A DNA stretch of 64,000 nt, taken from positions 6,828,501-6,892,500 of the forward strand of contig OU015568.1 in assembly GCA_907165135.1 (NCBI GenBank), in the 5' to 3' direction. Position 1 is the stretch's first letter. Each line of letters starts with the position of its first letter. Origin of the DNA: Oikopleura dioica (lineage: Eukaryota; Chordata; Appendicularia; Copelata; Oikopleuridae). Position numbers and translations under genes: made by a program. Shown piece after piece: positions 20,447 to 32,534 of the stretch. The notes beneath the pieces are model-generated. The model ran no database searches and was not told where the DNA came from. It worked only from the letters and a program-made list of their open reading frames with translations.

Positions 20447-22109
20447 ATGCTGAAAGGCGGCTTCAAAATCCAAGGCAAGAAGGGGGCAAAAATCCAGAAA
20501 CTGCAAACCAATGCTTTTGAAAAAGTTGAATCAACGAAAAATGACGCTGTCGCGATAAAAGATATTGACGAAAAGGGTTTGAAAATCAAAGAAAAGGAGG
20601 AGGATTTGGTCATTCCATGCATCAAGGTTTGAATTCAAGGTAGAATTATACTGGTTCTAAAAATCTTCAGGTAAATCGGTGGAAAGGAGGTGCAGGAAAC
20701 AAGCGAAAAGCTGGGGTAGATCTTGGAGCAGAAAATGCGAACAAAAAACAATTCAAAGATGAAGTTATGGATGAAGCTGCGAAAGCAGTTCTACAGGATG
20801 CAAATCGATTCCTAGAAGGTAGAGTGGGGTTCAGTCGGTTGGGGAACTAACGGTTGATTTAGTTCAAGAAGAAAACAAGGGAGATAATTTGAATATTCCA
20901 TTGATGGCGATTAACAGAGTGCCAGAAGGTCAGGAAGCAGAGACTGGAACATTGAGGGTTGATGCTAGAGCGGATGTTTCAAATTTAGACGATTATGATG
21001 CAGTTCCTATTGGTAAGATTTTGTTCGAAAAGCATTCTGCTAAATATTTCCTTTAGAAAAGTTTGGTCTTGGGATGCTCCGAGGAATGGGCTGGAAAGAA
21101 CAAGTAGGAATCGGCAAAAACAAGCAAAAAATTGAAGAAATTCGACCAACAGTCAGACCAAAGGGACTTGGTCTTGGAGCAATTCCTGCTGCCATGAAAA
21201 AGGCGCAAATAAGGGAAGACAATAAGAGTCAAAATAATCTTGAGGTTTGTTTCTTACCGAAATTCTTTAGCTAAACCATGTTTTTCAGATGAGAAAAGGA
21301 GCATTTGTTGAGATCATCGATGGGCCTTACAAAGGAAGATATGGAAAAGTCACTTCTTTAGGGACGGGTTAAACTCTATTCTGGTTGATAGAATCAACAA
21401 AGTTTTTCGGGTTTTAAACCTTGAAAAAGATGGAGATCTTGGCCGTGTCACCGTCCAATGGGCCCTTGGAAAGCATGGAGAGCCTTCTGAGGTCCTCGAA
21501 GGTTTCACAAAAGTCGTTTCGAAGAAAGAATACGACGACTGTGGGAAAGATATCTCCCTCGCCAACAAGGACAAAATCGAAAAGAAGAGAAAAGCTGACG
21601 AAAGAGCGCGAAAAGTCGAAAAGCTCAAGGAAAAAGCTGTCAAGTAAGATTTGAACTTTTTTTCGTTAGATATTTAGTTTTTATTCAGACCAGAAGGAGT
21701 TAAATGGTGCCATCATGGATTAATTGTCAAGTTTGTCGGCAACAAAGACTCAAAGCATTACAAGAAAAAGTACGAAGTTCGAAAAAGTGTGGCTAGAGAT
21801 GAAATTCATGCTAGAAGTCTGCTAACTGACAGGATTTCTGAATTTGATGAACGAGACTTTGGTGAGTTTTCCCCCCTTTATCCATCACCAACCTTTTTTT
21901 CCCTAGAAACTGTGATCCCAAAGAAAACCGGTTCCGTAATGATGGTGATTGCTGGATCAATGAAGGGCGAGTTTGGCAAGATCATCGACCGAGACGACAA
22001 AAAAGAAACTGTTCATCTCGAGCTTTTCAACCTGCGGCGCGACGTCGAGCGCTTCAAATTTGACAATGTTTGCGAGTTCAATGCTCTTGCTGCCGATTTC
22101 GAAGATTAA
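20447..22109 (+). CDS. GPKOW: G-patch and KOW-motif spliceosomal protein
   Basis: Spliceosome component (yeast Spp2 relative) that partners the DHX16/Prp2 helicase through its G-patch. Eight exons: 20447-20626, 20671-20818, 20863-21012, 21057-21244, 21289-21367, 21430-21643, 21689-21861, 21907-22109; 444 residues, all phases agree. The N-terminus is Lys-rich (MLKGGFKIQGKKGAKI). The G-patch is GLGMLRGMGWKEQVGIGK with the conserved follow-up RPKGLGLGA. The first KOW is FVEIIDGPYKGRYGKVTSL and the C-terminal second KOW is VMMVIAGSMKGEFGKII. Two nt separate it from the MED10 stop codon and the acceptor for trans-splicing would lie inside MED10's last codons. Sharing a transcript with MED10 couples a transcription and a splicing factor. 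Confidence 0.92.
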
Positions 22110-22303
22110 AAAAAGTTTTCCCTTCTTTCTGCTTTACTATTCTTTATTGACAAGAAAATTTATTGTGACTAGTTTATTAAAATTACCAAATTTAAACTGA
22201 AACCTGCCCATTTTCGTCTGCGCCTTTTCCGTGCCTATTTTTAAATGAATACAATTATCGCAACAGAAAATTAAAACAAATCTTCAAATCTCAGAGTTGA
22301 ATA

Positions 22304-25300
22304 ATGAGTGACTCGGACGCTAGTTCCGATGACGAGCGCCCAACGAACTTGGCCTCGTCTGGGTCTGATTCTGAGCCGGAGCCAACTAGAAAAAGAGCGA
22401 TCGAGGACTCCGACGATGATGACGAGGACAAGGCTGAGGAAGAAGAAGAAGAGGAGGAAGAGATCGAAGAGGTAAGGCAGCATCTTCCTTATATAGAAAC
22501 TTTTTGTCGGAAAACAAGAAAAATGTCTGCAAAACTGCTTATTTCTAGCCGAGGCCGAAGAAAAAGCGAAAGAAGCGACGAGACAGAGTGAGGGAATTTT
22601 TCGACGACGGCGCAGACGTCGCCTCGTCTGACGAAGATAGCGAGGGAGACGGATATGGCTTCGAAACGGAACAAAAAGAAGCGGAAAATCTTGAGGAAGA
22701 GATTTACAAAAACTCCCGTCTCAATCGTAAGTTATCTAATTAAAATAATTTATTTGATGGACATGTGGGTGTACACGTATTCTTTGTCGAGGAGACTGGT
22801 GAATTGCTCGATGTTCATGGAGGTGAAATCGCTCGTGTCTTTGTTCCCCTTTCGCGTGTTTCCTTCGTAGATCATTCGTTGAGCGATGCTTTCTGAAATC
22901 GATAATATTTTCCGGTTTTTTATGAACTTACTAATGGTTGAAATGCAGACTTTATTGCCCATCATATGCCGGAGCAAGATGACAATGTCGTCGCGTGTTA
23001 TCTGACCATCGCTGTTTACATCGAACATTTCGTAAATAAGCGCAATTTTCTTTTTGATCAGCTCCTTCTTTTCCTCCGGATTTCGCGATTTTCGGAAGGT
23101 CGCTAGAATAAGTTCACTAGAGTAGAAAACAGCCCCGGCGAATACCGATAACTTTGCAAAAGCGCATGAAATCACAGTGCCCAGTATCTGTATGCAGGAA
23201 CATCTCAATGACTTGTTCGCCAAGGACATTGTGACAAAGTCCATTTATCCCGTGAAAATCCATCGTGTCCAAATATCGCTTGTGGCATCGATCGAGTGAG
23301 CCGAACCGTCTGTAAGGCTTGACCATTTTACTTTTAATCTTATTTCATTAAAAAGAGCCTTTCCGGAAGAGGTAATCGACATCTTTGGGTGAGAAACCAG
23401 TTTGCTTGATAACTTCTTCTCGGATCCCAGCGTAGTAGGAGTTGTAAAAGTGTCCGTCAGATAACGAAGCTAAACATTCGATAATCAATCAGGCTAATTA
23501 ATAATCTTGATTTAATTACTTTTTGGGAAATACCGCGAAGATCTTCTCCCAATGCTCAAAAGCCCAGTCAACACTGTGACAATAAGAATAGAGAAGAGCG
23601 CTTCGTAAAGCATCGTTATTTTCTCTTTGAAATGAAATTCCGAAGTAAGAATAACTGATAATGATCTAGAACAACGATACGAGGATGTTGACGAAGCTGA
23701 GATTTTGGCGCGGCTCGAGGAGCGCTACGCCGCTCCAGCTGGAACCGCTGATCGTCGACAGGAGTACGACAGTTTCGTCGACAATGATATCTCTGAGAAC
23801 CAGCTTCTTCCTGACGTCCACGACCCCAACTTGTGGATTGTCAAATGCGTTATTGGCACAGAAAGGTAAAATTTATTGAAAAATGTCGTTTAATATCAAT
23901 GTCTTTCAGGGAGAATGCGCTGAAGTTGATGAAGAAGTTCATCTTCCAACAGAGCAAGGAATCCCCGTTGCAGATCAAGTCCGTTGTCGTTCCTGAATCG
24001 GCCAAGGGATTCATCTACATCGAAGCATTCAAGCGGACTCATGTCAAACAAGCTGTGGAAGGCATCAATGCCTTGCGTCCTGGCGTCTATGAGCAGCAAA
24101 TGGTTCCCAACACAGAAATGAAGGATGTCTTGCGAGTCATCAAGACCCAAGCTGCTCTCAAGGTACGATCAGAGCATCAATATTTTCTTTTAAAAGCTTT
24201 GTAGGAAGGCATGTGGGTGAGAATGAAACGAGGAATCTACAAAGACGATTTGGCGCAAGTAGATTATGTTGAGGATTCGCAAAATCAAGTTTGCGTCAAA
24301 ATGGTGCCTCGTATCGACATGCAAAAGTTCCGAGGCTTCCGAGCGAGTGAGAATAAATCGAGAAGTAGAGCGAACGCGAGGCCACCACAAAAGCTCTTCA
24401 ATGAGGATAATATTCGGTAGATTGTCCGCTTATTCACCGCTTGAATTTGTTATTCAGAGCTATCGGTGGAGAATTCACTAACGATGGTGACTTCCTCATC
24501 TTCGAAGGAGCTCGATACTCGCGAAAAGGTTATCTGTACAAGACGCTCAAGATGGACCTGATTCAAATCGAAGGAGTAAAGCCAACTTTGTCCGAGTTGG
24601 AAAAATTCGAAGATGATCCCAACAGAGCCGATGTCGATTTTGAACCTATGTAAATGCATTTAGAAAAGGCCGTGATTTTTAAAACAATTGTAGGAGTAAT
24701 AAATCAGGCCGTTCGCACAACTTTGCGCCGGGAGATATGGTCATTGTTGCTGAAGGAGAACTGGCATATTTGGAGGGTAAAATCATCTCCATTTCTGGCA
24801 ACAAAATCACGATGATGCCAAAGCACGAGGATTTAAAAGAAGCGCTAGAGTTTCCAGCGAATGAGCTGCGAAAAAATTTCAAAGTTGGAGATCATGTCAA
24901 GGTCATTACGGGAAGATATGAGGACGAAACTGGTCTGGTTGTTAGAGTTGAGGATACTGTCGTTGTTGTCTTCAGGTATTCTGATGAAAAGAGGTTATCG
25001 GTTGATAGAGCGGAATTCTAGTGACACGACAATGCACGAGCTGAAAGTGCGCCCAGAAGATCTTCAGGCATGCACAGAGAAATCCTCTGGCGTCGACAAG
25101 ATGGGAAAATTCAAGCTCGGAGATATGGTGCAAATTGACGCGCAAAATGTTGGAGTCATTGTCCGCCTTGAAAAGGAGGCGTTCCAAATTCTTAACCAAA
25201 GAGTAATTCCATTTCTCAATTGTGAAGCAAATTTAATTGCTCCTTTGTAGGGTAAAGTGGAGCGATTCCGATCGGCGACGATTCAGAGACGGAGAGACTC

Positions 25301-26966
25301 GCACAATGCGGTCGCACTCGATGGCGAGCAAAATCCAGTTAGGCGAAATGATAAGGTCAAGGTGATTGATGGGCCACATAACGGGAAAGAAGGAGAAGTC
25401 AAGCATTTGTACAGAGGCTTTTGCTTCATCTACAATCGAAAGCACATTGATTCTGGTCGGTGTCATTTGCGTCTAACGAGGCATTAAATCTATTGTTAGG
25501 TGGTATGTTTGTTGCGAGAGCTCGACATCTTTCGCTGGCGGGTTCCAATTCGGGCGCAATCGCCTCTAATCTCGTCCCCATGTCGCCAAGAATTGCTCAA
25601 TCCCCGCAGCGAAACGACGGGGGAGCAACTCCTGGTCGAGGCACTCCAGGAAAGCGCGGCGGTGCTGCTGCTTCTGCTCAGAGGTCGCAGCGTGACACGA
25701 AAATGATCGGTCAGACCATTCGAATCATTAAAGGGCCATACAAGGGTCACATCGGTATTGTCAGAGATGCTACACCTAACGACTGCCAGATTGAATTGCA
25801 CTCTGACTGCTTCAAGGTAGAGATAAACGATGGAATTCTGATTTACAGATATTCTAGCATATCACAGTCAAAAAGACCAATCTGACTCACGTGGATTCAC
25901 GCGGCAGAGGACCTGGAGGAAACTCGACTCCTTTCGGAAGAACACCTGCTCATGGCTCGCACACTCCTGCCTATCACAGTGGCGCAAGAACTCCAGCTTA
26001 TGGATCTACAACACCGCGTGCTGATGGTTCAAGAACTCCTTCTCAATGGGACGGTGGGAGAACACCCCAGTACGATGGCGGAAGAACTCCGCGTGGAGAA
26101 GAAAATCCTTGGAATTCCAAAGGTATTTTACGAGGAGTTTTTGCAATTAAAAATGCTCGTAGTTGCGAATACACCGAGAGACGACAGCTTCGGAGACAGT
26201 TACGATACTCCACAAACTCCTGGAACACCATTCGAGAGTCGCCAATCCGATTATGCTCCTTCACCACAGTATGCTCCACAGACACCGAGCTACGACCAGA
26301 GCTCTACTCCTTACAGCATAAATCCATCCCCATCACCCGGTCCTTACTCGGACACTATCACTCCTTCACCAGCTTATGGATCGTCTGGTCCTACACCTTC
26401 TCCAGGGTAAGAGCTTTCTCTCGCTTTTTCTTGGCAATAAGAACATCCTTTAGTTACAAACCAACACCATCACCAGGTGGCTACGACGTCAGCCCGTCAC
26501 CAAATGCATTCACGCCAATGAATTACTCGCCTTCAATGTCGCCAATGTTCGGCCAAGGCGACGGAAATATCAACAATGTGGATTGGCACTCGGAAGACAT
26601 TGAAGTAACCATCAAGGACTCTCATGATGATGCAGGTTATCGTGGAAAGACTGGAATCATCAAAACTATCAGTGGACATGTTTCATCCGTTTGGGTTCCA
26701 GATCTTGACCAGGTAGGAATTTTTCAAAGAAAACAATGAATAAAACTTTGACCAAGACTGTATCTGTTGGAAACGACAATCTTTCGCCTGTGCAGCCACA
26801 AAAGAACCACAAGGTCAAGGTGTTGCACGGCGACGACCAAGGCCACACCGGAGAGCTCATCTCTATCGACGGCAATGACGGTATCGTTCGAATGGATGCC
26901 GATCAGCAACTCAAGATTCTCCAGCTCAAGTTCCTCGGCAAAATTGGAACTGCTGGCTCTAGTTAA
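22304..26966 (+). CDS. SUPT5H: Transcription elongation factor SPT5 (DSIF large subunit)
   Basis: With SPT4 it forms DSIF, which binds RNA polymerase II and controls pausing and processivity. Fourteen exons: 22304-22471, 22549-22726, 23670-23865, 23910-24162, 24205-24416, 24458-24649, 24694-24975, 25022-25202, 25251-25455, 25500-25816, 25858-26122, 26163-26406, 26454-26712, 26757-26966. The acidic N-terminus ([17 protein letters not shown]), the NGN domain ([20 protein letters not shown]...[16 protein letters not shown]), and several KOW domains ([66 protein letters not shown]) are present. A C-terminal repeat region rich in GxRTP(x)Y and TPSP units (substrate of CDK9) follows, then the last KOW ([14 protein letters not shown]). 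Intron 2 (943 nt) holds an antisense CHP-like gene; the other introns are about 40-80 nt. Confidence 0.95.
22750..23613 (-). CDS. Calcineurin-B-homologous (CHP/tescalcin-like) EF-hand protein with N-terminal membrane anchor, nested in SUPT5H
   Basis: Minus-strand exons 23520-23613, 23364-23469, 23146-23309, 22932-23102 and 22750-22892 give 225 residues with every phase fitting. Family marks: [20 protein letters not shown] (CHP TGFS...LYxRFxSLD), a middle block ending [12 protein letters not shown], one complete EF-hand [12 protein letters not shown], and the terminal MSIK seen in CHP proteins (xMSIRF). The first, second and fourth EF loops are degenerate ([12 protein letters not shown] lacks ligands). 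CHPs normally start MG and are N-myristoylated. Here exon 1 instead encodes [20 protein letters not shown], a hydrophobic signal anchor. The intron after exon 2 is GA-AG (CCG|GAAAGGC...TTACAG|ACGG). In other animals CHPs bind Na+/H+ exchangers; that role here is inference. Confidence 0.82.
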
Positions 26967-27126
26967 ATTATAGCGAATGTTTCTACTCGTTATGTTCCTT
27001 CTACTGTTCACGACCCAAACTTTCGGCGCTGACATCTATATTTAGGCACATTTTAAACATTGCCCAAGCACTTTTGCTAAAAACGTCCATTCGTAAAAAG
27101 ATCTTATTTAGAAGTCGTTTTGAAGC

Positions 27127-28092
27127 ATGGCTATTTTGACGCCGCTATTTTTCGTCTTTAGAAACTACAAGGTACAGGAAAGACTTATTATCTGATAATT
27201 ATCATTCGAAAGGAAATCTCTGCCAAAGTAACAGCGGCTCTCTTCTGCAACATCCTCCTCTCCGCACTCTTCATTATTGTCCGCAAAACTCCTGGAATAT
27301 GCGAATCTCTACCCAGCACGGAGGTTACTATTCCATAAAGAACCATTTATGAATTGCTAGAATACTCCTTGTGACTTTGACTGGCGAGAAATGGAAGCTT
27401 TCATGTTCCTCTCCTGTATCATCGTTATTAGAAATCGCAGTGCCTTGAGTTGGTATCAGACCTACTCGACTGCCCTTCAGTTTGCCAAACTCACAAGTGC
27501 TTATCTCTTCTGGCGAATGAACATTTACTTCGGCCTCTTCTACATTATCCGTAAGTGACCTTGTTCAGTTTATCGTTATTCCTGATTAGTTTGTATTATC
27601 CGACTTTACTTCCTCCCCGACGATCGAATCAAGCTTCCCGACTCTGTCGAATACCTCAACGACCTCCAAGAATGCTCCAAAGGTTACTGGCTGATCTGCC
27701 TCTACTCCACCTGGTCTCCTCAGTGCCAGAAGGTCGCTCCTGTCTTCTCTGAGCTCAGCCGCAAATACGCTTGCGAAGGCTTCAAATTCGGCAAAAGTAG
27801 TTGAAAATATCCTCTTCCTTGATTCCAAATCCATATTTTAGTTGATATTGGGCGACATGAGGATATCGCCAAGAAATTCAAAATCAGAACTGATTCCATG
27901 TCTCAACAGCTTCCTACAGTTGTCTTGATGCAAGACGGCGCTGGATTGCAAAAACGACCTGTCGTCCAGAGCAGCGGAAAGTTGCAAAAGTTCCACTTCA
28001 CCGAGGAGAATATGATCCAAGCATTCCATCTCAATCAAGTTTACAACGAAGTCTCGAAGGGCAAGAAGCCCGAACAGAAGAAAAATGATTAA
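27127..28092 (+). CDS. TMX2: Thioredoxin-related transmembrane protein 2
   Basis: ER/MAM membrane redox-family protein. Exons 27127-27171, 27213-27323, 27361-27550, 27590-27796 and 27842-28092 give 267 residues, phases consistent. An N-terminal hydrophobic part (LFCNILLSALFIIV, MFLSCIIVI, NIYFGLFYIILCIIRLYFL) is followed by the thioredoxin fold: CLYSTWSPQCQKVAPVFSEL, then KFGKIDIGRHEDIAKKFKI and LPTVVLMQDG with the cis-proline. The active-site position reads SPQC; vertebrate TMX2 has SNDC, so both lack the first redox cysteine and this protein should not be a classical oxidoreductase. The C-terminus KKND fits a KKxx ER-retrieval signal. SUPT5H ends 160 nt upstream on the same strand. Confidence 0.93.
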
Positions 28093-28312
28093 AATGATCA
28101 TGGCCTGATTATTAGGATAAATCGAATTGCTTTATTTATTTTTTAAAAGTACTTTTTCGCGTGTAGCCAATAACTGCTTGTGAGATGAAGGAACACTTCA
28201 GTCTCGCATACTTCTGATTATTTCTTCAATGTGTGTGCCAATCTTAGCAAAATAAATGTTTTTACACATGTGACAGAGGTTAAAAATCATCTTTGCAGAA
28301 TCTAATGAAGAT

Positions 28313-31300
28313 ATGACTTCGGATTCGACGAACAACATTTTTGCGTCTTCGATGCGGATCAAATCGGCCCCAGTGTCTGCTAAGCAGCGAACAAAGCCAA
28401 AGATGAACGGTGTCTTTGAAATGCCCTCATCTCGTTCTACCTCCCGCTCGACAGCTAGGAATACGAATAGAGGGAAACCAAAGCCTGCTTGGGCACAGCC
28501 TGCGGCACCGAAAAAGTCTGATAAGACACCTGTGAAATCAGCGAGGCTCGCTCGTCCGAAGAGTCCTGTTTCAGAGCACGAGCAAACTAGAATAATTTCC
28601 AAGGTGGATTCAAAAATAATCTTTTTTAATAAATTATTGAATAAGGCTTCATCAAATGGCACTCGCTCAACTCCAAGTTCATCGCCCACGTCTGTTCGCA
28701 TGTCCGTATCTAGGAGCTTCCACATCAAACAACCCGCGATGATCGATTCAATCCGGCTTACAGAGGATACCTTAGAGCTACCGCGAGTGAGTAGTGAAAG
28801 TAGCTGCATCACTGAGTTCGAAAAGCGAGATCACGCGGCTGGGCGAATTCAACTTTGGTACCGACAGAGAAAATTTAACAAAGGATTGATGGAAGGACTC
28901 AGACGATTTCTAGAGCAAGAAAGGTATGCGAAATCGACTGATTATTTACACCTCCTATTTTAGAGCGGAAGCTGCAAGGAGAAAAAATGCTCGGGGAATT
29001 TTAAGAACTCCTCGAGAACAGACAGTTAAAAAAGTAAAACCTTCTTCGACAAGTATAAAAATGACGAGAAAGGAAGCTCCTTCAACAGCTCGTGCGCGCT
29101 CCCGCCCTCGACCAAAGAATGTGGAGCTGACTCCGAAACCAAAGACGGCAAGAGACTACAGTGAAAATCTTGATGGCACTCTTTCTGATATCAAATTCTC
29201 GGCAAGAATTGAATCAAAGAGGCCGCGCTCTCGAGCTTCTTCGAAAAACTCATTATCGCCAACTTCCTCTCCTCAATCAATATCGACTCTCTCCAGGCCT
29301 GTTTTCTACTCTCCGCGGGAGCCGGAAGTCAAATTCGCTGCTGAAGTTCCAAAAGCGACAGCATTAAAATCCTCGGTGACAAAATCGCCAATCAGCTCTG
29401 CTCGATCCAACTCCGTCGATGACAAACTAAAAGCCCTGATGAGCGCGCTGACCACTTTAGAAACACCATCCAAAGCTCCACAAACGCACATTGAAGTAGG
29501 ACAGTCAATTACAGACCTGAAACTGGCGAATATGGACCAAGAACTGAGAATGCTCGAGCAAAAATCAAAGGCTGCTGGGCACGATGGCGCTGGGGACAAT
29601 CCAGCCTGGAAGAAAAAAGCGGAAGAAGCGGAGAAACTGGGAAACTTATTCATCAACGAGACTCAATTCGAAAAAGAGCAGATGGAAAATCAACTGCAAG
29701 TGCTTCATTCTGCGATCAAACAGATCAAGGAGCAGTCGGCAGCGAGCCTTGAAAATCAGGAAAAACTTTTCGCCGAAGAACGGGCTAGGCTGCAAGCAAA
29801 CTCTTCTCAGGTAACTCATAAGCTAGCTACAGTCATATAATCATACACAATTCTAGCAACATCAACGACAGCTCAATTTCATCGACCAACTTATCAAGGA
29901 CAAAGAGCAACTCGCCGAGCAAGTGACGAAACTTGTCGCCAAAATCGAAAAAGACTCCGCTAAAAGCGAAAAAACGATCAACGAGATGAAAGAAAAACAT
30001 CAAATAGAACTTGTAACAGTGAAAGATAAGCTCGTCTCGGCGGAAAAGATAAGAAGGGACAAGTGGGTTGAGCAGAAACAAAAAGAAATCAAGGATCTGA
30101 CAGTGAAAGGGCTAGAGCCTGAAATTGCCAGACTTATTGCGAGACATCAGCAGGAGTTGAGAAATGTTGAAGCTACGCATAAGGTACTTATCAAGCCAGT
30201 TATCCACCCCTTATATATATATTTTCCAAGGCGGAACTCTTAGCAGCTGACGAAAGAGCAGCTAGAAGATGGTCGGACCAAACTGAACGAATGCGCCAAG
30301 CCCACGAAGAAGAAAAAGTCCAAATATCCGAACGAGAGCGTCAACGAGCCCGAGAAAACCTAGAAAGACAACTTCAAACAATCGAGCAAGAGAACCAGGT
30401 AGCAAGAGACCGGTTAGAGTACGAAAAGCGCTCTGAGATCGAGCGTCAAGAGGAGCATCTTGAGTATTTGAAGGAATCGCACAAGGCGCAGATCCGAAAC
30501 TTGGAGACCCTGCATGCTGATAATATGGCTTCGAATGTGGAGGAGTGGAAGGCGAAGTTGATGAATATGCAAAAGCAAAAAGAAGTTGACATTGAAATTG
30601 AACAACAAAAAGTAAGCCGCAAATTATATTTATTGACACATATCAAAATAAAAAAATGCTGGCAAGATGAAGCAGGTTTACTTGCGCTTCTGAAGAAAAT
30701 CCTAAATACTCGTAAAGGCCTCATAAAAATTAACCAGTAAAATAAAGATATTTACTATTATTGAAAGCGGCTTGGATATTGTTTGTTTTTGGGCTTCCTA
30801 GAAGAATTGGAATCATCAATGTCGAAACGAAAATTTATTTTCGGTAAAATTTCAGTAAAAATATCTTAAAATCAGCAAAATGATGATGACTGAATTCTGA
30901 CTAATGATTGAAAAAAGTATTCCAAAAAGCCACAAAAATCGTTTCCGACCTTATCGACTCCAATTCTTCCAGAAAGCCTGACGAGATACAGTTGCCTGCG
31001 AACGGTTGGAACTTTGTCCAGACGAACCACTGGACGTCGACTTCTCTGTTCTACGCTCCTGACTCGCAGAGTTCTGTGCATTCTGACTATTTTGTAATAG
31101 TCCCCTCGCATCCTGCAGCAGCTGCTTGACTATAAAATACAAAAAAAGCATCAGTCAGATTTTACATAGTTACCTTCATCTCGTTCAAGTCCTTGAAAAT
31201 TGACCTTGGTCGAGGTCCCATCGGGCCTTGTCTTGCTGATGACAATCTTTTTTCCTTGCTCCATGGTAGTTTAATCTCTTTAATGCTTTATGAATTATAA

Positions 31301-32312
31301 GCGCTAATTTTTAGTTATTAAAATTTATAATGTGAAGGTTATTTTTGTCTCCAACCGTTTATATACCCGGGGCGCGCGAGCGTGACTCGAAAGTACAGAA
31401 CCAATAAGGCGTACTCAATATATTTGCGCGCCATATTTAATTATAAAAAATACCAAATACTTATTTATTTCAGGCAGAACAAAGAATAAACCAGTACAGA
31501 GCAGAGCTAGAAAAGGAATTCGATGAAAAATCAAAACAGCTAGAATCAAAATTACGAGCCAAAGTCAAAGCTGAACGAGACGCTGAAATCGAACGCGTTG
31601 TCGACCGAGTTGAACGCGAAATGGAAGAAAATCGGTAATTCCCGACCCTTAGAAACCTGGTTGATAATCATCTTTTCTAGCGAGAACTCAGAAAGAGCTG
31701 CAGAAAATAAAATCCTTCGCGTGCAAGAAAAGATGCAAAAAGAAGTCGACCGCGCCGAGGCAGCAGAAAACGAAGCTCTGAAGAAATATGCCGAAGCTCG
31801 ATCAAATGTCAACGATCTCAGCGAACAACTCATGGCGGAGAGACACAGACTCAATATTACAGCTACTGAGTTGGAGCAGAAACAAGATAGAGTTACAAAA
31901 CTACTTTCTGAAAGGTACTGATGTTTTATCCAACTCGTTTTCAAACAAAGATCTAGGCATCGAGTAGAAGACGTCATCAGAGAAGAATTCGCAGAACGAC
32001 TAGTTTTGATGGAAAAAGAGCTGAAAAGACTGAAACACGAGGCTTCAGAAACTTCAGCGCGGCACAAGCTTCAGCTTCAAGAAAAAGACAAGTAAGAGTC
32101 CTTGTTGATTGCTTCTTTAAAACTGTCAAAGTCTCCGAGAAGAAGAAATCAGCCATCTAACTGACCGAATTCAAAACGCGATCAAACAACGAGACGAGGA
32201 AAACCAGCGCCTTACCAAAGTCGCCGAGCAAGCGCAACGCCGAGCAAACTACATGGAAGAAATGCTAGAAAAGCAAAATGCTCTACTGCGACAAAAGACC
32301 GCGAAAAAGTGA
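28313..32312 (+). CDS. CEP131: Centrosomal protein of 131 kDa (AZI1)
   Basis: Centriolar-satellite and cilium protein. Exons 28313-28603, 28646-28923, 28964-29810, 29857-30183, 30231-30611, 31474-31634, 31681-31914, 31957-32091 and 32132-32312. The first intron (42 nt, in frame, AT-rich) is likely but could be read through. About 945 residues: a Ser/Lys/Pro-rich, low-complexity N-terminus, an IQ-like motif (AAGRIQLWYRQRKF), then about 550 residues of coiled coil. Diagnostic match to vertebrate CEP131: DKWVEQKQKEIKDLTVKGLE and PEIARLIARHQQELRN, AELLAADERAARRWSDQ, and RANYMEEMLEKQNALLRQ at the end. Intron 5 (862 nt) holds an antisense small gene (30951-31264); the others are 41-47 nt. Confidence 0.93.
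30951..31264 (-). CDS. Small antisense protein nested in a CEP131 intron
   Basis: Two minus-strand exons (31174-31264 and 30951-31129, 44-nt GT-AG intron, phases agree) encode 89 residues. It starts MEQGKKIVISKTRPDGTSTK and continues with a helix (VKQLLQDARGLLQNSQNAQN) and a Ser/Gln/Arg-rich tail ending AFWKNWSR. No signal peptide or membrane segment. The first part could be one small beta-sheet domain (KIVISKTRPDGTSTKVNFQG). I do not recognise it. The upstream flank contains the only GC-rich patch of the CEP131 intron (31365-31430, with GGGGCGCGCGAGCG), a plausible own promoter. Confidence 0.6.
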
Positions 32313-32534
32313 CTTTTCAGGTCCAATTCTTATTTAACCATTCTGCATGATATTTCTTCCATTCCATTCTTTCCCATTTGTCTATATTTTTTGTTAATAA
32401 CGACTTTAAAAGTTCCTAAATGATGATTTTACGTTTTTTACTTTACTTTATTTTTATACTGTGATGAAAAATCTATTTTGTCTATTTGTTTATTTAAAAA
32501 CTTCAATAAAACAGACTCTTCAGAGAAAAAGAAA

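Noticed and set aside
28198-28812. 204-codon minus-strand frame
   Set aside because: Antisense of the low-complexity start of CEP131, without splice sites or recognisable domain; unlike the three nested genes it is not confined to an intron.
31552-32067. 171-codon minus-strand frame rich in Ser/Phe
   Set aside because: Complement of CEP131 coiled-coil exons; it crosses real exon/intron junctions of CEP131 and shows no domain.
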